Notes: a model not told the origin generated them from the sequence alone. Counted from the stretch's first letter, positions 34,169-43,073 are shown. The stretch is 64,000 nt of DNA from Dictyobacter aurantiacus (GCF_003967515.1 NZ_BIFQ01000001.1:2480001-2544000), one strand, 5' to 3'. Numbers and translations: made by a program.

Positions 34169-34879
34169 ATGAGCACAACGACTATCATCTTATGGATCGG
34201 CACAGCGATCATGACACTGGGATTGCTTGCATTTCTTGGTCTCACGCTCAAAGCGCCAACGGAGAATCGGTCATTCTTCACCATTACTTCCCTGATCGCC
34301 TTAATCGCGGCAACGGCCTACTTCGCGATGGTCACCGGATACGGAAGCATCGTGGTGGGGGGGCGTACCTTCTACTTCGCGCGCTACATAGACTGGGTCT
34401 TCACCACACCCCTGCTGCTACTGGATCTCTCATTGCTGGCGCTGCCGACGCTCAGCGGCAACTGGAATCGGATCGGAACCATGATCGCGGCGGACGTATA
34501 CATGATTATCACGGGCCTGGTCGCGGGACTCATTAACAGCAATTTCAAATATGTCTGGTTCATCGCCAGCGCCATCGCCTTTATCGTCGTCCTGTACAAC
34601 CTCCTTGGCTATCTGTTCCCGTTGGCGGCCGCGCGAGGAGGAGAGGTTAAGCAGCTATTCAACACGCTGTCCATTCTAACCGCCGTGCTATGGATCTGTT
34701 ATCCGATCGTGTGGTTACTGGGGACCGAAGGCATCCGTTTGTTCTCATTGCCCCTTGAAGTTGGTTTGTTCGCCATCCTCGATATACTGGCAAAAGTTGG
34801 CTTTGGTTTTGTGCTCCTCACGAGCGGGGTCGTCCTTGGTCGCGAGGCCGCACGCAGACGTGCCATACCAGCTATGTAA
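34169..34879 (+). CDS. Bacteriorhodopsin-like light-driven proton pump
   Basis: I use the ATG at 34169 with AAAGGAG upstream; a GTG at 34121 (GAGGGG) would add 16 polar residues. The 236-residue product has seven helices and every key bacteriorhodopsin residue by alignment: R72, D75, T79 and D86 (R82, D85, T89, D96), E187 and E197 (E194, E204), D205 (D212) and the retinal Lys K209 (K216). The DTD set indicates outward proton pumping; Leu at residue 83 suggests green absorption. It resembles haloarchaeal forms more than proteorhodopsin. No carotenoid or retinal-forming oxygenase gene is in the window. Confidence 0.93.
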   Translation: MSTTTIILWIGTAIMTLGLLAFLGLTLKAPTENRSFFTITSLIALIAATAYFAMVTGYGSIVVGGRTFYFARYIDWVFTTPLLLLDLSLLALPTLSGNWNRIGTMIAADVYMIITGLVAGLINSNFKYVWFIASAIAFIVVLYNLLGYLFPLAAARGGEVKQLFNTLSILTAVLWICYPIVWLLGTEGIRLFSLPLEVGLFAILDILAKVGFGFVLLTSGVVLGREAARRRAIPAM

Positions 34880-34960
34880 TAGTTATGTAGCGTGTCTGAG
34901 ACTCTTGATCATCACCTGCGGCATGTCTGAGCTTTCGCGCCTGCGGTGCTCACGGGTCAG

Positions 34961-35006
34961 TTTTGTGTTGGTGGGGTGCGCGAATGCGCACCCCACCAAC
35001 ACAAAA
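34961..35006. repeat. Perfect palindrome, 21-bp arms, GAAT loop, with flanking modules
   Basis: Arms 34961-34981 and 34986-35006. The left flank has GCGCCTGCGGTGC, the right flank has GGCGGCCGCGCGTGTGGATGCGCTCA. Same module order and orientation as 33034-33093 and 47493-47546. It lies 80 bp after the rhodopsin stop. Confidence 0.88.
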
Positions 35007-35112
35007 TAGTAAGGCGGCCGCGCGTGTGGATGCGCTCACGTGCCTCCACGATGACAGAAGTCAGACACATTCAGAAAGCACAGGTAGAAAGAACGAGGGT
35101 GAGCAATGCCTT

Positions 35113-35946
35113 ATGCCAGAGCACGGTACAGCCGAGCGTGCCATTTCTCCACAGCGCACAGGAATAAAGAGGTGGGTTGAAGAGCGCCTCTTCCCCGAAG
35201 CGCGGGAACGTTATAAGGAGCTTGATTGGGAGCGCGCCGCACAGTTATTACGCGATCGCAGCGTCACCTATCCCGACTATTTTCTGGTACCGCACCATGG
35301 ACTGGTGGATGGCTATATGTCGGCCTGCCAGGCCTTTAGCTGGGAGCTGATCGAGCATATTTTCGGCATTCGACGTGTACGTCCTCGCGTGCTCACGCTG
35401 GCCCGTCAGCTGCGGCCACAGCGCATCATTGATCTCGGCAGTGGAACCGGGCTCACGAGTATTGAGCTGCTGCGCTCTCTGCCAGGAAGCCAACTGATTC
35501 TGCTCGATCTATCACCGTATCAGCTGGTAGCCGCCGAACAGCAGGTGCGCTACGCGGGTGTAGGGACGCGTACACGGCTGATGCATGCCAGAGCGGAAGA
35601 GACAGGATTAGCGGACGGCACGGCAGACCTGGTCATGGCATCACTCCTTTTTCACGAATTGCCCTGCCTTGAAGCGCGGCTGGTGATGCGCGAAGCCCAT
35701 AGGCTGCTTGCACCAAACGGTCATCTCCTGCTCTTTGACGCTATTCAGGAGGTCACCCCCTGGCGCGCGGTCAACAACATCCTGACCACACTGCTGGCGA
35801 CCCTGATGCACGAGATATACTGGCACGAATATATGAGTCAACCGTTATGGGAATTGTGCCAAGAAGAACAATTCATCCGGGTCAGGCGCACCTTGCTCTT
35901 CGCGTTCCCATGGATCTACCAGGTAGTGCTGGCCACCCGAGCATAA
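35113..35946 (+). CDS. Class I SAM-dependent methyltransferase
   Basis: The start is taken at the ATG at 35113, downstream of GAGGGTGAG; earlier codons run through the dispersed repeat and are not protein-like. The 277-residue product has RIIDLGSGTGLTSIELLRSLP (SAM motif I), LILLDLSPYQL (motif II), ADLVMASLLFHELP (motif IV) and a hydrophobic C-terminus. The N-terminal 90 residues have a pattern seen in UbiE/Coq5-like relatives. Substrate unknown. It follows the rhodopsin gene by 233 bp in the same direction. Confidence 0.82.
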   Translation: MPEHGTAERAISPQRTGIKRWVEERLFPEARERYKELDWERAAQLLRDRSVTYPDYFLVPHHGLVDGYMSACQAFSWELIEHIFGIRRVRPRVLTLARQLRPQRIIDLGSGTGLTSIELLRSLPGSQLILLDLSPYQLVAAEQQVRYAGVGTRTRLMHARAEETGLADGTADLVMASLLFHELPCLEARLVMREAHRLLAPNGHLLLFDAIQEVTPWRAVNNILTTLLATLMHEIYWHEYMSQPLWELCQEEQFIRVRRTLLFAFPWIYQVVLATRA

Positions 35947-36006
35947 AATCATAGCACTTTATCCAGCACATAACCAGAGCGTTCGCGAAAAGGGGATAGA
36001 GCAGGA

Positions 36007-36831
36007 TCATTGCAGGACCGCATGCACCACAATCTGTGGAGACTGCGGAAACGCGGGTATCCAGTTGTTATCGCAGGTCACCAGATTGAGATAGGTGCCG
36101 CTGCCATCGCCGAAAATAGCTGTCGCGGGCGTCTGGTTGGCCGCATAGCTACGCACCGTCATCACGATAAAATGCTGCACAACACCGGTTTGATTGACAA
36201 CCAGGATGGTATCCCCCTTACGCAGGCTGGTCAGCTTATTAAACGCGCCCGGCGTACCATCCGGCTGGCTGGCATAGCCATCAATGACCGCGCTCCCCAT
36301 ATCCCCCGGCCGAGGACCATTCATGAACCAGCCCACACCACCGGCTCCATGGAGCGCGGGCACATCGACATGGTTGTTCATGTTTAGACCAACAGCCTCA
36401 ATCGGCGCATCGACTTTAATGGCGGGAATCTGTAGATGCGCGCCGGTATCTGGATGTGGTGACGATAAAATCGGATCAAGGGTCGGGCTGGGAGTGGGTT
36501 GCACCATATTGGAGCTACTATCGAGGGAAGATTTATTGTTATTGCTCGTCTGAATTAATAGCCGGGCGGTCTCATGATCAAAGTTGGTAGAGATCTGATC
36601 ACCACCATTATCGACCTTGCGGTGTTGTGTAGAATGAGCACTATCCGGCGTAAACACAATATCTGGATGGGTGATGCGATACTCCAGCATCGAAAGAGAA
36701 CAGACCTGGCACAGCCCCCAGCCTGAAATGACTCCGCCTACCAGCAATAGTAAAACCAGGGCAAATAATATATTCGTCTTCGCATATGGCGTAGTATTGG
36801 ATGATCGGAACGCCCTGAAAAGCCGTTGCAT
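36007..36831 (-). CDS. Degenerate sortase (class F-like) lacking catalytic His and Arg
   Basis: Start at the ATG at 36831 after GAGGAGAG. The 274-residue product has an N-terminal membrane helix (ILFALVLLLLVGGVISGWGL), a polar linker of about 80 residues, and a sortase barrel: LQIPAIKVDAPIEAVGLN..GVGWFMNGPRPGDMGSAVIDG. The His that normally follows VIDG is Tyr (residue 186), the Cys is kept in NLVTCDN (253), and the catalytic Arg before VVxA is Gln (SPQIVVHAV, 266). It cannot work by the known mechanism. The intact sortase at 36988-37623 lies 156 bp upstream on the same strand. Confidence 0.88.
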   Translation of the reverse strand: MQRLFRAFRSSNTTPYAKTNILFALVLLLLVGGVISGWGLCQVCSLSMLEYRITHPDIVFTPDSAHSTQHRKVDNGGDQISTNFDHETARLLIQTSNNNKSSLDSSSNMVQPTPSPTLDPILSSPHPDTGAHLQIPAIKVDAPIEAVGLNMNNHVDVPALHGAGGVGWFMNGPRPGDMGSAVIDGYASQPDGTPGAFNKLTSLRKGDTILVVNQTGVVQHFIVMTVRSYAANQTPATAIFGDGSGTYLNLVTCDNNWIPAFPQSPQIVVHAVLQ

Positions 36832-36987
36832 GGAATATTCTCTCCTCTCGAATGGCATCCTGACCATCTAGCAGGTCATACCCTTCACCGCAAGGCGAAA
36901 CAGGGGATAGACCAGGCACAGCCAGAGATGCCAGCCATATAGAGATTAATATGAAAAATCAGCACCAGCGAGTTCGTACAGCGCTAC

Positions 36988-37623
36988 CTACGCGATGCGC
37001 TGTGTATACACAACCAGGCGCTCTGAGGTCTGGTTCTCCGCGGGTACCCATACACCAGCGCAGGTAATCAGATTCAAAAACGTCCCATCCTGGCGGCCAA
37101 ATATCAGCTTTATCGGAGCCTGCGTGGGCTTATAATTGGAGACCTGAATAACCTTAAAGCGCGCCTTATCACCATTTTTTGCCTGGACGGTAACGATATC
37201 GCCACGATGCAGCTTCTTCAGATCCCAGAACACAGCCGGTGCCCCGCCAGTACGATCCAGATGCCCATCAATGACCGCGGTCCCCTTCTGACCGGGCAGT
37301 GGACCCTCTTTATACCAGCCCACGCCGGTCCACTGGTTGCGCGTTGGCACATCCATATACCCTTCAGACGTCTTACCAACGGTCTCAATGGGAGCGTTCA
37401 CCTTGATAGCCGGGATAATCAAACGCCCCCCCGACGAAACATCGACGCCAGTCATCAAATCAGGCGTCGCAGGCTTCATAGCGGGCATCTTTATCGTCTG
37501 CTGCTGATTTGCCGTTTTCTGCGAGGAAAGGATACTACTCCAGACCCACCCCCCCAAAGCAATACTCAGCAGAACAAAGAGGATAGCTACAAAAAACCAG
37601 ACACGCTGCCTTGTATGCATCAT
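36988..37623 (-). CDS. Class F-type sortase
   Basis: The 211-residue product has a membrane anchor (residues 8-30), a short linker, and a barrel with LIIPAIKVNAPIETVG, the catalytic His in VIDGHLD (H121), Cys in NLITCAG (C188) and Arg in SERLVVYTQ (R202). It would join LPxTG-type proteins to the cell wall outside the membrane. AAAGGAG precedes the ATG. Downstream of the LPLTG protein gene (37830-40265) on the same strand, its probable substrate; the degenerate sortase follows. Confidence 0.92.
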   Translation of the reverse strand: MMHTRQRVWFFVAILFVLLSIALGGWVWSSILSSQKTANQQQTIKMPAMKPATPDLMTGVDVSSGGRLIIPAIKVNAPIETVGKTSEGYMDVPTRNQWTGVGWYKEGPLPGQKGTAVIDGHLDRTGGAPAVFWDLKKLHRGDIVTVQAKNGDKARFKVIQVSNYKPTQAPIKLIFGRQDGTFLNLITCAGVWVPAENQTSERLVVYTQRIA

Positions 37624-37829
37624 TTACAACTCCTTTCCAAGAGCATGCACCAGAATAACCTTATAGCACGACACATCATCACCCCCGGCAAGCCAGGAGT
37701 GATGATGATAAACAGATCCTATTGACAGCTGGGATGATCGGGGAGGCCAGTAGAGCCAATACGCTCGCGCCCATCGTTTCCCTGACCTCCCCATATCTAT
37801 CCCTGAACAACTCGAGTATCACTTTGATC

Positions 37830-40265
37830 CTAGCGTCTCAAGCGAGGATCTGGATCAGATCCTGTCAGAGGCAGGCGAGGATATCCAGCCGCACCGGCAG
37901 CACCAAAGGCGGCCTGGTGAACGAAGTGGTGATTCTCCTGCTGATGATGATGATGCTGTTTCTTCACACAGATCGTATACATTACTGTATTATTGTCGGT
38001 GTTAACATCGCTATCACCGTCTAAGTCTACAGTCGCGGTATCGGTCAGTGTTGGAACGGCATCATTGGTCAGCCGGCCCGTGATCGTAATCACCGGCAAG
38101 GTCTGGCCAGGCATGAGCGGAGCGCTACCCGTAAAGCTAGCATCGATCACTGAAGGACTGTTGTGGTCACTCACATTAAAGTGCCAATTCTTGCCCTCTA
38201 CGTGAATGTTATTGAGACCGATCGGAATAACATCGTTAACCATAATGATGGATGGATCGTCTACACTGGCGGAGTCAGACACATTCGAGACGGCGATAAA
38301 GAAGGTTACATCATCACCTACGCGGAAGTGATCTCCACCCAGGCTGCTCTTCACGATTTGCAGATCTGGACACTTCTGCTCAGTTGGTCCACATGAGACA
38401 CCGGGGCCACCTGGGCCACCGGGGCCACCTGGATAGCTCGGGCCACCTGGGCCACTGGCAACAGGTGTCACGTTAACAGTGACATAGCTGGCACTGTGAG
38501 CAGGATTCTGATAATCAGATGAGCTGGCAACCACCGTGTTGGTAAATGTCGGGCCAACAGCACCAGTTAGATTACCGCTGATCGTCAGTGGCGGCAATAC
38601 GGTACCAGGAGCCACGGGATATGTACCAACATAGGTAGCCAGAATCGCAGTCGGGCTGGTAGCGTTCGAGACACTTACCTGCCACTGGGGGCCACCATTA
38701 GCCGTGATATGATCAAACCCTACAGGAATCAGATCGAACAGCGTAATCGGCTGGGTCTCTGGACCCGCGGCAGCATTATTACTGACGTTGATCACAAAGC
38801 TAAGTGGATCGCCAACAGAAAAGGTATCTGAAGTGCCCAGGTGAGACTGGGTGATATCCAGCGCGGGCGGAACTGGCGTTGGCGATGCAGTCACCGTGCC
38901 CGTTATAGCCGTCGGAGAACCCGCTACCGGAGTCTCTGTGCTCGTCACAGTTGGCGAACCCGCTACCGGAGTCTCTGTGCTCGTCACAGTTGGCGAACCC
39001 GCTACTGGAGTCTCTGTGCTCGTCACAGTTGGCGAACCCGCTACCGGAGTCTCTGTGCTCGTAGGAGTTGGAGATCCAACAGCTGGCGCAATCGTAACGC
39101 TGGAGGTAGCAGTATTGTTGCTGGTATCGGTATCACCAGGAACGATAAGACTCGCGGTATTGGCGTATGGGCTGGCAGCGGTCGCTGCTACTGTACCCGT
39201 AATCGTAATGGGCGGCAGCACTGTACCGGCTACAACCGGATAGGTACCACTATACATGGCAGTGATCGAGCATGGGCACATCGTTGAGCTCGACGAAACG
39301 GTCCAGTCGGAACCACCACTCGCGGTTACACCAGTCAGGCCCAGAGGAACCGTATCATCGACCTCGATGGGAGTCCCGGTTGCCACATCACTTGTACCAA
39401 TCGAAGATACCGCCAGGGTGTAAGTTATCGTATCACCAACCGAAAAGCTACTGCCGGAGGCCACTTTGCTGATCGCAAAGTCGATACCTGTAGCCGCGGG
39501 AGCAACAGTTGGTGTTGAAGAGGTCTGGGCCACCTGTACAGGGGTACCACCGGTCACCGGGGAACCAGCGGCAGCCGCTGAAGTAGGCGCTGCCCCAGGT
39601 GTCGACACCGCAGTTGGAGTGTCGTCCCGCATGTTCGCAACCGTGGTCTGAACGCTGGCCGCGTTATTCGTCAGATTGGTATCTCCAAACTCAGATACCA
39701 CAATACTGGCCGCCTGTGCTCTGACGAGATTGCCAGTATGAATGGCACCAGGGGTGGCGGTAACCGAGATACTCGGCAACACATGTCCGGGGAGGATCGG
39801 TAATGCTCCAGTATAGGTTGCCGAAATGACCGGACCACTGGACACAAACGACCAACCACCAGCGGATGCCGCGGAAGCGTTGACAAAGCCAGCCGGCAAC
39901 GTAATCAATGCCGTCGGAGCAGCCATGGCGCTACTCGCGTTTGCCAGGTTGACAATGCTGGCCGTAAAAGTTACGGGCTGACCAATCTTCGATACCGCCG
40001 AGCTCTGTGAGATACTCACGCCCAGGTCGGGACCCATAGCTGCCGAGCCTTGCTTCTTTATAATTTGAGGCCGTGCGGTCCTCAGATGAGGCATGATTAA
40101 GGAATGGACGATGCCTCTACCATGAGAATAACCAGCGGCTTTGACGCCAGCCAGCAAGCCGGCGCCTATAGAAAGCTGACTACCTAAAAGTAGTAAGCAA
40201 AGAAGGACAGCTCGAATTAACGAGATTGGTGTTAGAGTCTTTCTAACACGATGAGGTTGATGCAT
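37830..40265 (-). CDS. Secreted DUF11-repeat protein ending in LPLTG but without membrane helix
   Basis: Start taken at the ATG at 40265; a GTG just before it is also possible. The 811-residue product has a signal peptide (RAVLLCLLLLGSQLSIGAGLLAGVKA), five DUF11-type Ig-like repeats (each with VGDxxxFxxxVSN and ITITG or LTISG ends), a linker of four 13-residue PVAGSPTVTSTET units (about 400-450), a GGPGGPGGPG stretch, and a His-rich patch (QHHHHQQENHH) before YPRLPLTGSDPDPRLRR. The sortase signal normally continues with about 20 hydrophobic residues; here the stop comes nine residues after LPLTG. Upstream of the sortase gene. Confidence 0.85.
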   Translation of the reverse strand: MHQPHRVRKTLTPISLIRAVLLCLLLLGSQLSIGAGLLAGVKAAGYSHGRGIVHSLIMPHLRTARPQIIKKQGSAAMGPDLGVSISQSSAVSKIGQPVTFTASIVNLANASSAMAAPTALITLPAGFVNASAASAGGWSFVSSGPVISATYTGALPILPGHVLPSISVTATPGAIHTGNLVRAQAASIVVSEFGDTNLTNNAASVQTTVANMRDDTPTAVSTPGAAPTSAAAAGSPVTGGTPVQVAQTSSTPTVAPAATGIDFAISKVASGSSFSVGDTITYTLAVSSIGTSDVATGTPIEVDDTVPLGLTGVTASGGSDWTVSSSSTMCPCSITAMYSGTYPVVAGTVLPPITITGTVAATAASPYANTASLIVPGDTDTSNNTATSSVTIAPAVGSPTPTSTETPVAGSPTVTSTETPVAGSPTVTSTETPVAGSPTVTSTETPVAGSPTAITGTVTASPTPVPPALDITQSHLGTSDTFSVGDPLSFVINVSNNAAAGPETQPITLFDLIPVGFDHITANGGPQWQVSVSNATSPTAILATYVGTYPVAPGTVLPPLTISGNLTGAVGPTFTNTVVASSSDYQNPAHSASYVTVNVTPVASGPGGPSYPGGPGGPGGPGVSCGPTEQKCPDLQIVKSSLGGDHFRVGDDVTFFIAVSNVSDSASVDDPSIIMVNDVIPIGLNNIHVEGKNWHFNVSDHNSPSVIDASFTGSAPLMPGQTLPVITITGRLTNDAVPTLTDTATVDLDGDSDVNTDNNTVMYTICVKKQHHHHQQENHHFVHQAAFGAAGAAGYPRLPLTGSDPDPRLRR
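38917..39072. repeat. 39-bp tandem repeat inside the LPLTG protein gene
   Basis: Four copies at 38917, 38956, 38995 and 39034 with period 39, nearly identical, the last one diverging at its end. They code for PVAGSPT-type units rich in Pro, Thr and Ser, likely an O-glycosylated or extended stalk. Copy number probably varies between strains. Confidence 0.88.
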
Positions 40266-40534
40266 CACTAAGAAACCCTTCTTCCACTATACTAATTTAC
40301 CAAAGAAAGTGATGACTAGCACGAATTCACATATACCCTATTACACTGCCATCTATACCTATAAAGCAGCTACCCATCATGCTAGGTTCAAATCAAGTAT
40401 ACAGACAGCCTCCAAAAAATAATTGGAGCCTGAAATAACAAAAAATATGAGATAAAGGGAAAGGATTACTTGGTAGAGAAGGTATCCATACGTTCATATA
40501 GATGAAGTAATAATTGTTATCTGGAGGTGCTTCT

Positions 40535-40984
40535 ATGTCGGAGACAACGGATATCTTGATCAGCGTAGCAGAGCAGGAGTTCGCGCAAGCCAAACAATCA
40601 GAGGATCAGCGGGCGAGCATCACGGGATTGGTAGTAGTTGTAGCCTCGGCCATCCAGGGGGGACTAACCCAGACGGGTCTGACGAAGAGCGCCCTTCCAC
40701 TCACCCTGATGCTGATCGCGATTGGAGCCTTTGGCATGCTGGCCAGCATCAAGCTCTATGAACGCTTCCGACGCCACGTCCGGCTCAAATTCAAGATCCG
40801 CCAGCGCCTGGAAGAGCTCTATCCCGACACCAAACTACAATCACTGCTAGACCTCACGCGCCAGGAACAACAAAAAGACTTCCCCTTCTTAAGAAGCGTG
40901 CGCCTCTACCTGATCTGGGTCTGGCTGCACTCCTTCATCGTCATCCTGGGCATCATCTACACCATCATCGCCCTTCTCCATTAA
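40535..40984 (+). CDS. Small membrane protein, two or three TM helices
   Basis: Start at the ATG at 40535 after TGGAGGT. The 149-residue product has a helical N-terminus (TDILISVAEQEFAQAKQSEDQR), a TM hairpin (about 28-68, ITGLVVVVASAIQGG and LPLTLMLIAIGAFGMLASI), a basic cytoplasmic loop and a C-terminal helix (LYLIWVWLHSFIVILGIIYTIIALL). It has the layout of small SLATT-like or DUF-type membrane proteins, but I cannot assign a family. No operon partner; the Fur gene starts 181 bp downstream. Confidence 0.8.
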   Translation: MSETTDILISVAEQEFAQAKQSEDQRASITGLVVVVASAIQGGLTQTGLTKSALPLTLMLIAIGAFGMLASIKLYERFRRHVRLKFKIRQRLEELYPDTKLQSLLDLTRQEQQKDFPFLRSVRLYLIWVWLHSFIVILGIIYTIIALLH

Positions 40985-41053
40985 CCACTACATGGAGCAA
41001 ATGTCTATATACGCATATTCATACTCAATTTTTTAACAAAGCCTCGCTATGCC

Positions 41054-41132
41054 TTGACACCCAACAATCCAGGTGGTATATTTCCCCTGCCACGAAAAGT
41101 GAGAATGATTATCATTATTAGGGTAACCTAAT
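41054..41132 (+). promoter_or_regulatory. Promoter and double metal-type operator of the Fur gene
   Basis: -35 TTGACA (41054-41059) and -10 TATATT (41077-41082) are 17 bp apart. Downstream lies a Fur-box-like AATGAT-T-ATCATT (41104-41116), and touching it ATTAGG-gtaa-CCTAAT (41117-41132), which resembles DtxR-type boxes. Autoregulation by Fur is likely; a second regulator is possible. Confidence 0.72.
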
Positions 41133-41165
41133 TTAGGGGAGCCTGATAGAGATGGGGGTCTGTAT

Positions 41166-41570
41166 ATGAGAGAGAAGCTGAACGCCAATGCCCAGGCGGT
41201 GTTAGAGATGGTGCGTGCGGCCCACAATCATCCTACGGCCTCGGAGGTGTATGATGCCGTCAAGCAGGTTCGTCCACAGATCGGGCTGGCGAGTGTGTAT
41301 CGCATCCTCCATCATCTGGTTGAACAGGACTATATTAAAGAGCTCAGGCATAGCGATGACACCTGCCGCTATGATGGCCACGTGTCGCGGCACGATCACG
41401 CGATCTGCACCGAATGCGGTGCCTTGCTGGATGTGCCGATAGATATTCCTCTGACACAGGAAATGCTGGAGCAAGCGGCCAGGGCAACCGGCATCGTGTT
41501 GAGCTCCCACGAGTTGCGTCTCTATGGCCTCTGTCCGGCGTGTAGTAAAAAACCGGAGGCGGTCCAATAG
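41166..41570 (+). CDS. Fur-family metalloregulator
   Basis: The 134-residue product has the winged helix (HPTASEVYDAVKQVRPQIGLASVYRILHHLVEQ, residues 22-54), the metal-site HVSRHDHAIC and two CxxC pairs (C81/C84, C123/C126) that hold structural zinc. Fur, PerR and Zur cannot be told apart by sequence alone, but the Fur-type box upstream and the VIT-type transporter downstream favour iron. It senses metal in the cytosol and represses uptake or storage genes. Confidence 0.9.
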   Translation: MREKLNANAQAVLEMVRAAHNHPTASEVYDAVKQVRPQIGLASVYRILHHLVEQDYIKELRHSDDTCRYDGHVSRHDHAICTECGALLDVPIDIPLTQEMLEQAARATGIVLSSHELRLYGLCPACSKKPEAVQ

Positions 41571-41669
41571 GTCCGCATTCTTTCATCCTTGTTCGTGTAT
41601 AAGAAGGTACATCCGTTCAGATAGATGACAAAGTAAGTAGCGCAGTCAGCAATATAAGGAGACTGTTTA

Positions 41670-42257
41670 ATGGTGCAAGAGAAACAGAACGCAGAGCGAC
41701 CGGAAGTGCAGATAGAGCAACAGACCGAGAAGGTCACAGTTCGTCAGGAGATTGCTGCTATTGTTAGCGCCCTGCGCAATAATGACGATACCTCACACGA
41801 TTTCTTGCTGCGTGTAGTGCAGCCTGGCCTGGCGGGATTGATGGACGGCTCAGTATCGACGCTCGCACCTATCTTCGCTACTGCTTTCGCGACGCATAAT
41901 CCTTTTACCGCGTTCCTGGTCGGTATGGCCTCGGCGACCGGCGCGGGCATCAGCATGGCCTTTTCAGAGGGCCTGTCGGACGATGGTACGTTGACCGGCC
42001 GTGGGAGTCCGGTGGTGCGTGGTAGTATTACCGGTATCATGACCTTCTTCGGTGGCGCGCTCCACACCCTGCCTTTCCTGGTGAGCAATATCCAACTGGC
42101 TCTGACACTGGCCTATGTGGTGGTGGCCGTTGAACTGGTGCTGATCGCCGCCATTCGCCATCGCTACTTCAGGACACAATGGCTCAAATCGATCATTCAG
42201 GTCGTGGGTAGCGGCGTTCTGGTCTTTATCGCGGCTATGATCTTTGGTAATGCCTGA
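41670..42257 (+). CDS. VIT/CCC1-family iron or manganese transporter
   Basis: The 195-residue product has a polar N-terminus (about 45 residues), then five helices of the VIT1/CCC1 fold: GLMDGSVSTLAPIFATAFAT, the conserved GAGISMAFSEGLSDDGTLTGRG loop, and RGSITGIMTFFGGALHTLPFL. Relatives (MbfA, Ccc1) export Fe2+ or Mn2+ from the cytosol. AAGGAG precedes the ATG. It is 99 bp after the Fur gene and ends in a strong terminator, so the two form a metal-efflux unit. Confidence 0.88.
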   Translation: MVQEKQNAERPEVQIEQQTEKVTVRQEIAAIVSALRNNDDTSHDFLLRVVQPGLAGLMDGSVSTLAPIFATAFATHNPFTAFLVGMASATGAGISMAFSEGLSDDGTLTGRGSPVVRGSITGIMTFFGGALHTLPFLVSNIQLALTLAYVVVAVELVLIAAIRHRYFRTQWLKSIIQVVGSGVLVFIAAMIFGNA

Positions 42258-42300
42258 GCGCCAGAAGATGCCAAAAAGGCCAATATATGATAGCATAGGA

Positions 42301-42330
42301 ACGGGGATGAGCATACATCCCCATTTTTTA
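42301..42330 (+). terminator. Rho-independent terminator of the Fur-VIT unit
   Basis: GGGGATG pairs with CATCCCC around six bases, followed by ATTTTTTA. It lies 44 bp after the VIT gene stop. Confidence 0.9.
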
Positions 42331-42436
42331 TTGTTCTATCGTATGCAGTCAAAAGTATTCAATCGAAACTGCTTGTAGTATGGGCTGCGTGTTACACATA
42401 ATAATACCTTATACTGATAGAGGAGGTACCAATTAG

Positions 42437-42940
42437 ATGGCACGCGAACTCACAGTACCAGCACCAAAGTTTACCATTCCGTCATTGATCGGGGCGGTGG
42501 CTGGCGGGGCAGCAACCATTCCTATGACTCTTTTCATGCTAACCATGCATAAAGTCCTTCCACGCTGGCAAAAGGATGCTTTACCACCCGAGAAAATTAC
42601 GGCAGAGGCGACTGAACGGGCCAATGTCTCGGTAGACAAACCGCAACTGCTGGGAGGCACCCTGGTGGCTCACCTGGGCTACGGTGCTAGCATGGGATCC
42701 CTCTATATGACCTTTGCCCGCAGGTGGGCTCTCCCTCCCGCGCTCAAAGGAGGCCTCTTTGGCCTGGGTGTCTGGGCGGGGAGCTATATGGGCTGGCTAC
42801 CGGCGGCAGATTTCGCGGCTGCTGGCACTAACGAGCCAAAACAACGTAATATTCTTATGATTATAGCTCATCTTATCTGGGGCGGAGTTACTGGCGTGCT
42901 GGCCGATCAGCTTCTACGCCAGTTGGGGGATGAAAACTAG
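42437..42940 (+). CDS. YagU/DUF1440-like inner-membrane protein
   Basis: The 167-residue product has about four membrane helices, with IGAVAGGAATIPMTLFMLTMHKVLP near the start and HLGYGASMGSLYMTF and AHLIWGGVTGVLADQLL later. GxxAG..T..M at the first helix and the G-rich later helices match DUF1440 proteins. Role unknown. GAGGAGGT precedes the ATG. Confidence 0.75.
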   Translation: MARELTVPAPKFTIPSLIGAVAGGAATIPMTLFMLTMHKVLPRWQKDALPPEKITAEATERANVSVDKPQLLGGTLVAHLGYGASMGSLYMTFARRWALPPALKGGLFGLGVWAGSYMGWLPAADFAAAGTNEPKQRNILMIIAHLIWGGVTGVLADQLLRQLGDEN

Positions 42941-43073
42941 CTTTTCCAGCTTTTCAAGCCTACAATTATTTTACATAATGTAAAACTCCTTAACCGTGAA
43001 AGACGTACTATAATAGAGGAAGAGTAATTGATAGGCCAATACTACAAATTTTAAAGGAAAGAGTGCATTTGCT

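Noticed and set aside
37675..37710. Terminator between LPLTG gene and sortase
   Set aside because: A CATCATCAC/GTGATGATG stem exists but has no T run on the coding strand. I could not decide whether it is functional.
38841..39287. Arg/Ser-rich + strand frame with repeats
   Set aside because: It is the complement of the 39-bp tandem repeats in the LPLTG protein gene.
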